Below are positions 35,363-45,146 of a DNA stretch of 64,000 nucleotides, in pieces. Within the stretch, counting starts at the first letter, position 1. Each line of letters starts with the position of its first letter. Source of the stretch: Sphingomonadales bacterium 32-65-25 (GTDB taxonomy: Bacteria; Pseudomonadota; Alphaproteobacteria; Sphingomonadales; Sphingomonadaceae); the NCBI GenBank assembly GCA_002280855.1, contig NCEU01000002.1, forward strand, positions 124,001-188,000, written 5' to 3'. The notes under the pieces were generated by a model. The model did no database searches. It was not told the DNA's origin and was given only the letters and a program-made list of their open reading frames with translations. The translations under genes were made by a program, and so were the position numbers.

Positions 35363-36871
35363 TCAATTGACTGGCGGGCGGCGCCGGTACGACAGGGCTT
35401 CGGCGACATGGGCGCGCGCCACGCCGTCGCTGCCGGCAAGATCCGCAATCGTGCGCGACACCCGCAGCACCCGGGCATAGCCGCGCGCCGACAGCCGCAA
35501 CGTGTCGGCAGCCTGGGTGAGCAGACGCTGGCCTTCGGCATCGGGGGTGGCGTGGGCGGTGAGCGCTTCTCCGTCAGCTTCGGCATTGGTGCGCACCCCG
35601 GTGCCGGCATAGCGCGCCGTCTGCCGGGCGCGCGCGGCGGCCACACGGGCGGCGACCTGCGTGCTGCTTTCAGCCGGTGGTGGCAAGGTGAGATCGGCGG
35701 CCGAAAGCGCCGGTACCTCGATATGCAGATCGATGCGATCGAGCAGCGGCCCGGACAGTTTCGACTGGTAATCGGCCGCACAGCGCGGGGCGCGGGCGCA
35801 GGCGAGGCCGGGATCGGCCAGATGCCCGCAGCGGCACGGGTTCATGGCGGCGATCAACTGCACGCGCGCCGGATAGGTGACATGGGCGGCAGCGCGCGCC
35901 ACCTGCACCTGGCCGGTTTCCAGCGGCTGGCGCAGCGAATCGAGCACGCCGCGCTGGAATTCGGGCAATTCATCGAGGAACAGCACGCCGAGATGCGCGA
36001 GGGAGACTTCGCCCGGCCGCGCCTTTGTGCCGCCGCCAACCAGCGCCGCCATCGAGGCGCTGTGGTGCGGCGAGCGGAACGGCCGGGTGCGCTTCAGCTT
36101 GCCGCCCTCCAGCTCGCCGGCGATGGAGGCGACCATCGAGACTTCCAGGGCTTCGGCCGGGGTGAGATCGGGCAAGATGCCGGCCAGCGCGGCGGCAATC
36201 AGCGATTTTCCGGAACCGGGCGGGCCTGACATCAGCAGATTATGGCCACCGGCCGCCGCGATTTCGGCGACGCGCTTGGGGGTTTCCTGGCCCTTTATGC
36301 TGGCGAAATCCGGGCCGCGCCGGGTTGGTTCGGCTTCGGCCCGCTGCGGCGGGGCCAGGATGATCTGGCCTTTCAGATGGTTGATCAGCGCCAGCAGATC
36401 GGGCGCGGCCAGCACATTCACCTCGCCGGCCCAGGCCGCTTCCGGGCCTTGAGCGGCCGGGCAGATCAGCCCCTGCTCGCAGGATGCGGCATGCAGGGCC
36501 GCGAGCAGCACGCCCGGCACCGTCTGGATTGCACCATCCAGTCCCAGTTCACCGACCGCGACAAATTCATCGAGCGCATCCTGCGGGATCACCCCCATCG
36601 CACTGAGCAGCCCCAGCGCGATCGGCAGATCATAATGCGATCCTTCCTTGGGCAGATCGGCTGGCGACAGGTTCACCACCACGCGCCTTGGCGGCAGCGA
36701 CAGGCCAATGGCGTGGAGCGCGGCGGCGACGCGCTCGCGGCTTTCCTTCACCGCCTTGTCGGGCAGGCCCACGGTAACGAAGGTGACGGGCCCGGCCGAG
36801 ATCTGCACCTGCACATCAACACTGCGGGCTTCCAGCCCCAGAAACGCCACCGTGCCGACATGGGCCACCAT
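35363..36871 (-). CDS. comM: YifB/ComM family Mg-chelatase-like AAA+ ATPase
   Basis: A 502-residue protein: an N-terminal Lon-protease-like domain (VTVGLPDKAVKESRERVAAAL, LSPADLPKEGSHYDLPIALG), the AAA+ core with SGPPGSGKSLIAAAL (Walker A), FRSPHHSASMAALVGGG, GVLFLDELPEF (Walker B) and a C-terminal Mg-chelatase-like part including the cysteine-rich NPCRCGHLADPGLACARAPRC. ComM is a hexameric helicase that promotes branch migration during integration of transformed DNA. The ATG at 36871 is preceded by AAGG; an ATG five codons earlier is also in frame. It converges on the symporter gene. Confidence 0.95.
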   Translation of the reverse strand: MVAHVGTVAFLGLEARSVDVQVQISAGPVTFVTVGLPDKAVKESRERVAAALHAIGLSLPPRRVVVNLSPADLPKEGSHYDLPIALGLLSAMGVIPQDALDEFVAVGELGLDGAIQTVPGVLLAALHAASCEQGLICPAAQGPEAAWAGEVNVLAAPDLLALINHLKGQIILAPPQRAEAEPTRRGPDFASIKGQETPKRVAEIAAAGGHNLLMSGPPGSGKSLIAAALAGILPDLTPAEALEVSMVASIAGELEGGKLKRTRPFRSPHHSASMAALVGGGTKARPGEVSLAHLGVLFLDELPEFQRGVLDSLRQPLETGQVQVARAAAHVTYPARVQLIAAMNPCRCGHLADPGLACARAPRCAADYQSKLSGPLLDRIDLHIEVPALSAADLTLPPPAESSTQVAARVAAARARQTARYAGTGVRTNAEADGEALTAHATPDAEGQRLLTQAADTLRLSARGYARVLRVSRTIADLAGSDGVARAHVAEALSYRRRPPVN

Positions 36872-36991
36872 TAACCTTTTCCCCAAAAGAAAGGAAGCAT
36901 TTGACCCTGATCACAATTCGTAGAGTTTTTGGCCCCGCGGTGCAATTGCCGCCTTAAGATTGCCACAGCTGGGCCGTATCGGGATCCAATC

Positions 36992-37339
36992 GTGAGTCGT
37001 CCCGACTTTCTTGACCTGCTGGTTCGTTCCGAACCGTTCCGGGTGTTCCAGATCTTGCTGGGGCTCCTGCTGATGGCGGCTGCCGGCATCGTCGGGCTGC
37101 TGTCGCCGGCGCCGATCGGCATCGTCATCTTTGGGGCCGGGGTGGCGCTGGTGTTCCGCAACTCGCGCTGGGCGCGCCGGCATTATCTGTTCTACACCCG
37201 CCAATATCCGCGCGTGCGCCGCGCCGTGGACTTCGGCTTGCGGCGCGACAAGCGGCGCGCCAAGCGCGGGCAGGAGGCTGCGGCTTCATTGACGAAAAGG
37301 GTGACTGACCCTACATCGCCCACCATGCCGCCGGTGTAA
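36992..37339 (+). CDS. Small conserved membrane protein upstream of secA
   Basis: A 115-residue protein of unknown function starting at GTG ([20 protein letters not shown]). Two hydrophobic segments, [17 protein letters not shown] and [14 protein letters not shown], are joined by a short SPAP turn, followed by a very basic tail ([37 protein letters not shown]) that should sit in the cytosol near phospholipid or nucleic acid. The GTG at 36992 has GGGA about eight bases upstream; the frame extends 21 codons further. It lies 53 bp before secA in the same direction and may be cotranscribed with it. No named family was recognised. Confidence 0.75.
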   Translation: MSRPDFLDLLVRSEPFRVFQILLGLLLMAAAGIVGLLSPAPIGIVIFGAGVALVFRNSRWARRHYLFYTRQYPRVRRAVDFGLRRDKRRAKRGQEAAASLTKRVTDPTSPTMPPV

Positions 37340-37392
37340 CGGGCCACCCTGTTACGCGCGGCACGCCAAGGTTTCGCCAAGTCAGGATTTTC

Positions 37393-40143
37393 ATGCTCGG
37401 GTTGAACAAGGTCGCGAAGGCGATTTTCGGGTCGTCGAATGATCGCTATCTGAAGTCGCTGCGGCCGATCGTCATGCGCATTGCTGGTCTGGAAGACCAG
37501 ATCAGTGCGCTGACCGATGACCAACTGCAGGCGCAGACGCCCAAGCTGAAGGCCGAGCTCGAAGCCGGCAAGTCGTTGGATGATATCCTGCCCGAAGCCT
37601 TTGCCACTGTGCGCGAAGCCTCCAAGCGCGTGCTGGGCATGCGGCATTTCGATGTGCAGATGATCGGCGGCATCGTGCTGCATCGCGGCGAAATCGCCGA
37701 AATGCGCACCGGCGAAGGCAAGACGCTGGTGGCAACGCTGGCGGTGTATCTGAACGCCCTGTCCGGCAAGGGCGTGCACGTGGTGACGGTGAATGATTAT
37801 CTCGCCAGCCGCGATGCGCAGTGGATGGGCCAGATCTATCGCTTCCTGGGCCTCAGCGTCGGCGTGATCGTGCCCAACCTGGATGATCAGACGCGCCGCG
37901 CCGCCTATGCGTGTGACATCACTTACGGCACCAACAATGAATTCGGTTTCGATTATCTGCGCGACAACATGAAATACACGCGCGAACAGATGGTGCAGCG
38001 GCCGTTCAACTTCGCCGTGGTCGACGAAGTCGATAGCGTGCTGGTCGATGAAGCCCGCACCCCGCTGATCATCTCCGGCCCGACCGACGACAAGTCGCAG
38101 CTCTATACCCAGGTCAACGCCGTGGTGAAGGAACTGGTGCGCGAGGATTTCGAGGTCGACGAAAAGCAGAAGTCCGTCATCCTCACCGAAGCCGGCACCG
38201 AGAAGGTGGAGCGCATGCTCTCCGCTGCCGGGCTGCTGGAAGGCGAGAATCTTTACGATTTCGAGAATACGCAGGTGGTGCACCATCTGAACCAGGCGCT
38301 GCGCGCCATCGTCATCTTCCGCCGCGATACCGATTATATCGTGCGCGATGGCAAGGTGACCATCATCGATGAATTCACCGGCCGCATGATGGATGGCCGC
38401 CGGTGGTCCGAAGGTCTGCACCAGGCGGTGGAGGCCAAGGAAGGCGTGCAGATCATGCCCGAAAACCAGACGCTGGCCAGTATCACCTTCCAGAATTATT
38501 TCCGCATGTATCCCAAGCTGGGCGGCATGACCGGTACGGCGGCCACCGAAGCCGCGGAATTCTTCGACATCTACAAGCTGAACGTGGTGGAAATTCCCAC
38601 CAATGTGCCGGTGCTGCGCAAGGATGTGGACGACGAATTCTACAAGAACGCCGAAGACAAGTTCAAGGCGATCGTGAAGGCCGTCCGTGGCGCCCAGGAA
38701 CGCGGCCAGCCGGTGCTGGTTGGCACCGTCTCGATCGAAAAGAGCGAAATGCTGTCGGACTATCTGAAGGAGCAGGACGTCAAGCACGTGGTGCTCAACG
38801 CCCGTTATCACGAGCAGGAAGCCGTGATCGTGGAAGACGCCGGCCGCATCGGCGCCGTCACCATCGCCACCAACATGGCCGGCCGCGGGACCGACATCAA
38901 ATTGGGCGGCAATGAAGAAGCCCGCATCGCCCGCGAACTGGCCGGCATGCCGGAAGGGCCGGAGCGCACGGCCGCCGAAGCACGGATCAAGGCCGAAGTG
39001 CTGGCCGAACGCGAGCAGGTGAAGGCCAATGGCGGCCTGTTCGTGCTGGGCACCGAGCGTCACGAAAGCCGCCGCATCGACAACCAGCTGCGTGGCCGTT
39101 CCGGCCGCCAGGGCGATCCCGGCCTGTCACGTTTCTACCTGTCGCTCGACGATGATCTGCTGCGCATCTTCGGCCAGCAGAACATGCTGACCCGCCTGAT
39201 GAACTCCGGCCTGGAAGAGGGCGAGGCGATCATCCACCCGTGGATTTCGAAGGCGATCGAAACCGCCCAGAAAAAGGTGGAAGCCCGCAACTACGACGTG
39301 CGCAAGCAGCTGCTGCAATACGACGACGTGATGAACGACCAGCGCAAGGTGGTCTATGAACAGCGCGCCGACGTGATGGATTCGGAAACCGTCGGTGATG
39401 TCGTGATCGACATGCGCCACGAAAGCGTGAACGCCATTGTTGCCGCCCGCTGCCCGATTGGCAGCTATCCCGAACAATGGGATGTGGCGGGCCTGCAGGA
39501 AGATGTGACTGGCACGCTCGGCCTGTCGGTTGATGTCGCGGCCTGGGCCAAGGAAGAGGGCATTGATCCCGAAATCGTCGTCGATCGCCTGATCGAACAA
39601 TCCGATGCGCTGGTGGCCGCCAAGGCCGCCGAACTGCCGGCCGAAACCTGGATCAGCATCGAAAAGAGCTTCCTGCTGCAGGCGCTCGACCATCACTGGA
39701 AGGAGCATCTGGCCACGCTGGATTCGCTGCGTTCGGTCATCCACCTGCGCGCCTATGCCCAGAAGACGCCGATCAACGAGTACAAGCGCGAGGCCTTTGC
39801 GCTGTTTGAACGCATGCTGCAGAATGTGCGCGAAGACGTGACGCGCATGCTGGCCAATGCACAGTTCGCGCTGCAGGCTGACGAACCGCCGCCGGAATTG
39901 CCGTCGTTCATCACCACCCACATCGATCCGGCCACCGGCCAGAACGAAGCCGGCCCGACGCTCAACTTCGATGCCTTCGGTTCGGCTCTCCCCGCCGGCA
40001 TGCTCTCCGCCGCGCAGAGCGCCGCCGAAATGATCGACATCGATCCGGCCGATGTGGAGGAATGGCGCCAGACCGTCAGCCGCAACGCCGAATGCCCATG
40101 CGGTTCCGGCCGCAAGTTCAAGCACTGCCACGGGGTGCTGTAA
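37393..40143 (+). CDS. secA: Preprotein translocase ATPase SecA
   Basis: A 916-residue full-length SecA. It starts [18 protein letters not shown], and shows [20 protein letters not shown] (Walker A, NBD1), [28 protein letters not shown], the [16 protein letters not shown] (Walker B) box, the preprotein cross-linking domain, [63 protein letters not shown] and the C-terminal zinc tail [13 protein letters not shown] that binds SecB and phospholipid. SecA drives exported proteins through SecYEG. AGGA lies six bases before the ATG. secY and secB are encoded downstream in the same window. Confidence 0.99.
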   Translation: MLGLNKVAKAIFGSSNDRYLKSLRPIVMRIAGLEDQISALTDDQLQAQTPKLKAELEAGKSLDDILPEAFATVREASKRVLGMRHFDVQMIGGIVLHRGEIAEMRTGEGKTLVATLAVYLNALSGKGVHVVTVNDYLASRDAQWMGQIYRFLGLSVGVIVPNLDDQTRRAAYACDITYGTNNEFGFDYLRDNMKYTREQMVQRPFNFAVVDEVDSVLVDEARTPLIISGPTDDKSQLYTQVNAVVKELVREDFEVDEKQKSVILTEAGTEKVERMLSAAGLLEGENLYDFENTQVVHHLNQALRAIVIFRRDTDYIVRDGKVTIIDEFTGRMMDGRRWSEGLHQAVEAKEGVQIMPENQTLASITFQNYFRMYPKLGGMTGTAATEAAEFFDIYKLNVVEIPTNVPVLRKDVDDEFYKNAEDKFKAIVKAVRGAQERGQPVLVGTVSIEKSEMLSDYLKEQDVKHVVLNARYHEQEAVIVEDAGRIGAVTIATNMAGRGTDIKLGGNEEARIARELAGMPEGPERTAAEARIKAEVLAEREQVKANGGLFVLGTERHESRRIDNQLRGRSGRQGDPGLSRFYLSLDDDLLRIFGQQNMLTRLMNSGLEEGEAIIHPWISKAIETAQKKVEARNYDVRKQLLQYDDVMNDQRKVVYEQRADVMDSETVGDVVIDMRHESVNAIVAARCPIGSYPEQWDVAGLQEDVTGTLGLSVDVAAWAKEEGIDPEIVVDRLIEQSDALVAAKAAELPAETWISIEKSFLLQALDHHWKEHLATLDSLRSVIHLRAYAQKTPINEYKREAFALFERMLQNVREDVTRMLANAQFALQADEPPPELPSFITTHIDPATGQNEAGPTLNFDAFGSALPAGMLSAAQSAAEMIDIDPADVEEWRQTVSRNAECPCGSGRKFKHCHGVL

Positions 40144-40174
40144 GGCAGCGCAGCGGCGTCGGTTGCCGCTGCCG

Positions 40175-41008
40175 TCAGGGCCCGGCGACCGCTCCGCTGA
40201 TCTCGGCCACCCGCAGTTCGCCGTCCCGCGTCTGGCCGCCCAGTTCCAGGAAGCGGCGCATGGCGTGCCGAGCCGGATTGCTGAACAGCAGCGTCTGGAA
40301 CAAGTCGGCTTCCTGCTGGCAGCCCTCCGCCATCGGCAGCGTCGCGCTGTCCACCGACTGCTTGGCCAGGCGCACCGCGTCCGCCGGGAAGCTTGCGATG
40401 CGGCGGGCCAGTGCGTCCACATGCGCGTCGATCGCGTTGGCGGGCAGGGCGCGGTTCAGCCAGCCCCAGCGTTCCGCTGTTTCGGCGTCCACGTCGATGC
40501 CGCCCAGGATGATCTCCATGGCGCGTGCGCGGCCGACGAGGCGCGGCAGATTCTGGGTGCCGGTGCCGCCGGGCAGGATGCCGATGGGCACTTCCATCTG
40601 GTTGATCACGGTCTTGCCAATGACGCCGAAGCGCATGTCGAAATTCATCGACAGTTCGGCGCCGCCGCCACCCACCCGGCCTTCGATCTGCGCTATCGTC
40701 ACCTTGTCCATGGTGCGGAACCGCTGGCACATGGCGTGATAGGCGTTGGCATCGTCGGTTGGCGGCGCCGGTGCATCAGCCATGGCGATCAGCGCGGCGA
40801 CATCGAAATGGGCCAGGAAGAAATCCGGGTCTGCGCTTTTCAGCACGAACACCAGCGCCGCCGGATCGGCTTCCAGTTCTTCCGCCAGCCGCGCCAGTTC
40901 CCCGAACAGCGCCATGGTGATCAGGTTGATCGGCGGATTGTTGACCACTGCGGTGACCAACGGGCCATCGCGCTGCACATCGATGAGGGTGTAGCCGTCG
41001 TACGCCAT
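40175..41008 (-). CDS. Enoyl-CoA hydratase/isomerase family protein
   Basis: A 277-residue crotonase-superfamily protein: VTAVVNNPPINLITMALFGEL at the start, an oxyanion-hole block KVTIAQIEGRVGGGGAELSMNFDMRFGV and the turn MEVPIGILPGGTGTQNLPRLVGRARAMEIILGG. In true enoyl-CoA hydratases two glutamates act as acid and base; here the second-position residues are in GILPGGTG, where Glu is not conserved, so hydration activity is doubtful and an isomerase, hydrolase or other crotonase reaction is possible. It converges on secA with 31 bp between stops. Confidence 0.88.
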   Translation of the reverse strand: MAYDGYTLIDVQRDGPLVTAVVNNPPINLITMALFGELARLAEELEADPAALVFVLKSADPDFFLAHFDVAALIAMADAPAPPTDDANAYHAMCQRFRTMDKVTIAQIEGRVGGGGAELSMNFDMRFGVIGKTVINQMEVPIGILPGGTGTQNLPRLVGRARAMEIILGGIDVDAETAERWGWLNRALPANAIDAHVDALARRIASFPADAVRLAKQSVDSATLPMAEGCQQEADLFQTLLFSNPARHAMRRFLELGGQTRDGELRVAEISGAVAGP

Positions 41009-41173
41009 GATCTGTCTCCCGAAGTGCCGGTGACCGAGATGTTAGGCCGTGAACGCAGGGAGTCCACCCTTCGTCATGGAGAGGACTGCTGGGCCCGGAA
41101 TCGCTTGCGAGCCCGGTGTCGGCTTTGTAGCACTAGGGCAGGGGCAGCCATCTTGGCGCTGAACAGGTGCAAC

Positions 41174-42700
41174 ATGGGCAACAGGCGTTTGGCGCAAACA
41201 ATGATGCTGTTGCTGGGTGTGTGCCTGCACAGTCTCGCTGCGGCCTCCACCTTGATCACCGGGGCCAGCGTCCATGATGGGTCCGGCGCCCCGGCCCGGC
41301 AGGTCGCCGTGCGCATCGACAAGGATCGCATTCTCGCGGTCGGCGCCCTGCAGCCACTGGCCGGCGAGCAGGTGATCGACGCCAAGGGGCTGGTGCTGGC
41401 CCCCGGCTTCATCGACAGTCACAGCCACCACGATCGCACCGATTATGCCGAGCGTGCCATGGAGCCGTTGCTGGCCCAGGGGGTGACGACGATTGTCGTT
41501 GGCCAGGATGGCGACGGCGATGCGCCGCTGGCCGACGTCGCCGCCAAGTTCGCCGCCCGCCCCGCCGCCATCAATATCGCGTCTTACACCGGCCACGGTT
41601 TCCTGCGCGATCGGGTGATGGGCGCGAACTACAAGCGGGTCGCTACCCCGGCCGAAGTGCAGGCCATGCAGGCGCTGCTCGCGGCGGACCTGAAGGCGGG
41701 CTCGCTGGGGTTCTCGACCGGCCTTGAATATGATCCCGGCATCTATTCTGCCCGTGATGAAGTGCTGGCGCTGGCCGGCACCGCCAAGGCCGGCGGCGGC
41801 ACCTACATGAGCCATATCCGCTCCGAAGATGTCGCCTTTGACGACGCGATCGACGAGATCCTCGAGATCGGCGCAAAAACCGGCATCCCGGTGCAGATCT
41901 CCCACCTCAAGCTTGGCATTGTTGATCGCTGGGGCCAGGCCAAGGCCGTGCTGGCCAAGCTCGACGCCGCCCGCGCCCGCGGCATCAAGGTGACGGCCGA
42001 TGTGTACCCGTATGAATATTGGCAATCGACGCTGAGCGTGCTGTTCCCCAAGCGCGATTTCACCGATCTCGCCGCCAGCCGTTTTGCGCTGACCCACCTC
42101 ACCACGCCGGCCGGCATGCTGATCGGCTATTATGCGCCCGAACCATCGTTTGTGGGCAAGACCATCGCCGATATTGCCGCGTTGCGCGGTGAGGAACCGG
42201 CGGTCACCTATCTGTGGCTGATCAACAATGCGCAGGCCTGGAAAGCCGCCCATCCGGAAGCGACGCGGGTGGAATCGGTGATCGGCACCGCGATGGCGCC
42301 CGCAGACATCGCCGATTTTCTGGCCTGGAAGCACAGCAACCTGTGTTCCGATGGCGGCATCGGCGGGCTGCATCCGCGCGGTTATGGTGCCTTTGGCCGC
42401 ATGGTGCGTGTCTATGTGCGCGAGACCGGCCGGCTCACCCTGGCCGAAGCCATCCACAAGATGACCGGGCTTTCCGCCGAACATCTCGGCCTGAAAACCC
42501 GTGGGCTTATTCGCCCCGGGATGAAGGCCGATCTGGTGCTGTTCGATCCCGATCGCTTTGCCGACAAGGCCACGGTGCAGTCGCCCAACGCACTGGCGGT
42601 CGGCATGAACAGCGTGATCATCGGCGGCGAGATTGTCTATCGCGATGGCAAGCCCACCGGCGCCTACCCCGGCCAGTTCCTCAAGCGCGGGCAGGATTGA
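41174..42700 (+). CDS. Secreted N-acyl-D-amino-acid deacylase family amidohydrolase
   Basis: A 508-residue amidohydrolase with a signal peptide (MGNRRLAQTMMLLLGVCLHSLAAAS). The metal-site blocks of the D-aminoacylase family are present: GFIDSHSHHD (HxH), GSLGFSTGLEYDPG, YMSHIRSED and VQISHLKLG (His ligands), LCSDGGIGGLHPRGYGAFGR (catalytic Asp) and GLIRPGMKADLVLFDPDRF at the end. The family removes N-acyl groups from D-amino acids or cleaves D-aminoacyl peptides. The ATG at 41174 follows AGGTG; the open frame runs back to 40052 but that part is antisense to the enoyl-CoA hydratase. The next gene, an exported racemase, starts in its stop codon (TGATG). Confidence 0.92.
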   Translation: MGNRRLAQTMMLLLGVCLHSLAAASTLITGASVHDGSGAPARQVAVRIDKDRILAVGALQPLAGEQVIDAKGLVLAPGFIDSHSHHDRTDYAERAMEPLLAQGVTTIVVGQDGDGDAPLADVAAKFAARPAAINIASYTGHGFLRDRVMGANYKRVATPAEVQAMQALLAADLKAGSLGFSTGLEYDPGIYSARDEVLALAGTAKAGGGTYMSHIRSEDVAFDDAIDEILEIGAKTGIPVQISHLKLGIVDRWGQAKAVLAKLDAARARGIKVTADVYPYEYWQSTLSVLFPKRDFTDLAASRFALTHLTTPAGMLIGYYAPEPSFVGKTIADIAALRGEEPAVTYLWLINNAQAWKAAHPEATRVESVIGTAMAPADIADFLAWKHSNLCSDGGIGGLHPRGYGAFGRMVRVYVRETGRLTLAEAIHKMTGLSAEHLGLKTRGLIRPGMKADLVLFDPDRFADKATVQSPNALAVGMNSVIIGGEIVYRDGKPTGAYPGQFLKRGQD

Positions 42701-43983
42701 TGCAGCGCCGGGCGTTCCTCGCCGGCGTTGCCGCGCTGGCCGCCACGCGCGCGACCGCCGCGCCGGTGCTGATGGCCGACAATTACGGCCTGACGCCGGC
42801 CAGTGCGGCACGGCGCAACGGCTGGATCGAGGTGGATGCCGCCGCATTCGAAGCCAATATCGATACGGTGCGCGCGACCATCGGCAGCGCCAGCCTTTGC
42901 GCGGTGATGAAGGCGGACGCTTACGGAAATGGTATCGCCCTCTTGATCCCGTCGATCATTGCCAAGCGCATCACCGATGTCGCCTTCACCGCCAATGACG
43001 AGGCGCGGGTGGCGCGCAAACTCGGGTATCGCGGCCGCCTGATCCGCATCCGGGCCGCCACGCCAGAGGAGATGGAGGACGCATTCCCGCTTGGCGTCGA
43101 GGAGCTGATCGGCAATCCGGAGGCAGCCGCGCGGCTGCAGATGCTGTGGCGCAACACCCACCGCCGTCAGCGCCTGCCCGTCCATCTCGCGCTCAACGCT
43201 GGCGGCATGTCCCGCAATGGAGTCGAGCTTTCGACCGACTATGGCAAGGCAGACGCGCGCGCGCTGCTGGCGCTGGACGGGTTGGCGATCCGGGGTGTCA
43301 TGACCCATTATCCCAGCGAGGAGGCGGGTGACATCCTGGGCCAGCTCGCCCGCTTCGAGGCAGACGTGGCCTGGCTCACCGCTGCGGGTCTGGCCACGCC
43401 CGGCCTGGTGCGCCACAGCGCCAACAGCTTCACCACGCTCCAGCATCCCGAAACCCGGCTCGACATGGTGCGGGTTGGCGGGCTGCTCTATGGCGATCCC
43501 GGTTCGGTGAAGACAGATCGGTTCGTGCCGACCATGGCGATCAAGTCGCGGGTGGCGGCGGTCAATCACTATCCGGCCGGGCAAACGGTGAATTACGACC
43601 GCACGTGGCGGCTGGAGCGCGAATCCTGGCTGGCCAATATCCCGCTCGGCTATTCCGATGGCGTGCGGCGCAGCCTCAGCCGCAGCAACCGACCGGAATT
43701 CCCCGCCGAAACCCGCAACCGCACCGAAGTGCTGATCGGCGGCCGACGCTTCCCGGTGGTGGGCCGGGTGACGATGAACACGCTGATGGTTGATGTGACC
43801 GACGCCCGCGACACGGTGCGGCTGGGCGACGAGGTGGTGCTGTTCGGCGCGCAGGGCGGTGAGCGCATCACCCAGGCCGAACTGGAAGCCAATTCCCAGG
43901 CCTATGGCCCCGAATTGTTGGGCGTGCTGGGTGCCGGCCTGCCGCGTGTTCTCAAGCCCAGCGCCGGGCAGGGAGCGGGTTGA
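42700..43983 (+). CDS. alr: Exported alanine racemase (periplasmic amino-acid racemase)
   Basis: A 427-residue PLP enzyme with an N-terminal export signal MQRRAFLAGVAALAATRATA, which has the twin-arginine-like RRAFL and would send the folded PLP protein out of the cytosol. The catalytic lysine is Lys71 in CAVMKADAYGNG; other blocks are HLALNAGGMSRNG, VMTHYPSEEA, RHSANSFTTL, MVRVGGLLYGDPG, the second catalytic Tyr in LGYSDGVRRSLS and GRVTMNTLMVDVTD. Broad-spectrum periplasmic racemases of this type are known in Gram-negatives. Its ATG shares its A with the TGA of the deacylase gene, so both are made together. Amino-acid range cannot be read from sequence. Confidence 0.92.
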   Translation: MQRRAFLAGVAALAATRATAAPVLMADNYGLTPASAARRNGWIEVDAAAFEANIDTVRATIGSASLCAVMKADAYGNGIALLIPSIIAKRITDVAFTANDEARVARKLGYRGRLIRIRAATPEEMEDAFPLGVEELIGNPEAAARLQMLWRNTHRRQRLPVHLALNAGGMSRNGVELSTDYGKADARALLALDGLAIRGVMTHYPSEEAGDILGQLARFEADVAWLTAAGLATPGLVRHSANSFTTLQHPETRLDMVRVGGLLYGDPGSVKTDRFVPTMAIKSRVAAVNHYPAGQTVNYDRTWRLERESWLANIPLGYSDGVRRSLSRSNRPEFPAETRNRTEVLIGGRRFPVVGRVTMNTLMVDVTDARDTVRLGDEVVLFGAQGGERITQAELEANSQAYGPELLGVLGAGLPRVLKPSAGQGAG

Positions 43984-44000
43984 GGCCACACCCCTACCCG

Positions 44001-44029
44001 TTGACCCGGGGGCCCATTGCGGGTAAGGG
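44001..44029 (+). promoter_or_regulatory. Candidate str operon promoter
   Basis: TTGACC (44001-44006), a 17-bp spacer and TAAGGG (44024-44029) lie 190 bp before rpsL. The -35 hexamer is good and the -10 is weak. The leader that follows is GC-rich with a possible hairpin (GGCCTTCCGGGAACCGGGG, about 44091-44112) but no clear terminator. Confidence 0.35.
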
Positions 44030-44218
44030 CGCGCATCCCTGATCGGTGGCAACGCTGGCGGGGGATACGACAGACGGCACCGTGCGTGGGCGGCCTTCCG
44101 GGAACCGGGGGGCCTTTCGCGCTTATGTGATGACCGCCTTCACGGGCGTCATCAACGGGGCAGATCTGGAGTAGGCGTTTGGCCATGGTGGCCATTTGCC
44201 GAAGCGAGAAGAGAGACG

Positions 44219-44590
44219 ATGCCAACGATCAACCAGTTGATCCGCAAGGGTCGCACGCCGCAAAAGGCGCGCAACAAGGTGCCGGCCATGGAGGCCAACC
44301 CGCAGAAGCGTGGTGTTTGCACCCGCGTTTATACCACCACCCCCAAGAAGCCGAACTCGGCGCTCCGCAAGGTGGCCAAGATCCGTCTGACCAATGGCTT
44401 TGAAGTCATCGGTTATATCCCGGGTGAAGGCCACAACCTGCAGGAACACTCGGTCGTGCTGATTCGCGGCGGCCGCGTGAAGGATCTTCCCGGCGTGCGC
44501 TACCACATCGTTCGCGGTGTGCTCGACACGCAGGGTGTGAAGAACCGGAAGCAGAGCCGTTCGAAGTACGGCGCGAAGCGTCCGAAGTAA
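44219..44590 (+). CDS. rpsL: 30S ribosomal protein S12
   Basis: A 123-residue S12: [63 protein letters not shown], then [35 protein letters not shown]. It sits in the decoding centre of the 30S subunit. The lysine of [13 protein letters not shown] and that of [11 protein letters not shown] are the positions whose substitution gives streptomycin resistance in other bacteria; both are the sensitive-type lysine here. It is the first gene of the str operon, with rpsG 14 bp downstream; AAGAGAGACG lies before the ATG. Confidence 0.99.
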   Translation: MPTINQLIRKGRTPQKARNKVPAMEANPQKRGVCTRVYTTTPKKPNSALRKVAKIRLTNGFEVIGYIPGEGHNLQEHSVVLIRGGRVKDLPGVRYHIVRGVLDTQGVKNRKQSRSKYGAKRPK

Positions 44591-44604
44591 GGGGGATATA
44601 GATC

Positions 44605-45075
44605 ATGTCACGTCGTCGTCGCCCCGAAAAGCGCGTCATCCTGCCGGATCCCAAGTTCGGCGATCAGGTGCTTTCCAAATTCATGAACCTCGTCATGCTG
44701 CAGGGCAAGAAGTCGGTCGCCGAATCGATCGTCTATTCCGCCCTGGAAGTGATCGAGACCAAGAGCCGCCGCGAACCGCTGGGCGTGTTCCACGATGCGC
44801 TGGCCAACGTGCGCCCGGGTATCGAAGTGCGCAGCCGCCGCGTCGGTGGTGCCACCTATCAGGTGCCCGTCGAAGTGCGTCCGGAACGTGGTCAGGCCCT
44901 GGCCATCCGCTGGATCATCTCGGCCGCCCGCAAGCGCGCCGAGCACACCATGGCCGCCCGCCTGTCAGCCGAGCTGATGGACGCCGCTGCCAACCGTGGT
45001 TCGGCCGTGAAGAAGCGTGAAGACACGCACCGGATGGCGGAAGCCAACCGCGCCTTCTCGCACTATCGCTGGTAA
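44605..45075 (+). CDS. rpsG: 30S ribosomal protein S7
   Basis: A 156-residue S7 beginning [44 protein letters not shown] and ending [18 protein letters not shown]7 nucleates folding of the 3-prime domain of 16S rRNA and lies in the head of the 30S subunit. GGGGG lies shortly before the ATG. In Escherichia coli S7 represses the str operon by binding the rpsL-rpsG gap; here that gap is only 14 bp, too short for the same structure, while the rpsG-fusA gap holds a strong hairpin. Confidence 0.99.
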   Translation: MSRRRRPEKRVILPDPKFGDQVLSKFMNLVMLQGKKSVAESIVYSALEVIETKSRREPLGVFHDALANVRPGIEVRSRRVGGATYQVPVEVRPERGQALAIRWIISAARKRAEHTMAARLSAELMDAAANRGSAVKKREDTHRMAEANRAFSHYRW

Positions 45076-45083
45076 ATCGTTTT

Positions 45084-45109
45084 GGCCGGCGCTGCGTGCA
45101 GTGCCGGCC
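45084..45109 (+). other. Intercistronic hairpin between rpsG and fusA
   Basis: GGCCGGC (45084-45090) pairs with GCCGGCC (45103-45109), and CTGC (45092-45095) pairs with GCAG (45098-45101) inside it, giving a stem of about 12 pairs with one G-T wobble. There is no T run afterwards, so it may affect mRNA processing or protein binding rather than termination. Confidence 0.55.
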
Positions 45110-45146
45110 ACCAATCCTGTTCTTCTAAGCCCGAGGCCCTTTTCCC

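Noticed and set aside
36901-36930. Promoter TTGACC before the small membrane protein and secA
   Set aside because: No acceptable -10 hexamer lies 16-18 bp downstream; the nearest TAGAGT is at 14 bp.
43984-44218. RNA gene or terminator in the gap before rpsL
   Set aside because: Only a weak promoter and GC-rich short inverted repeats were found; no tRNA-like cloverleaf or T-tract hairpin.
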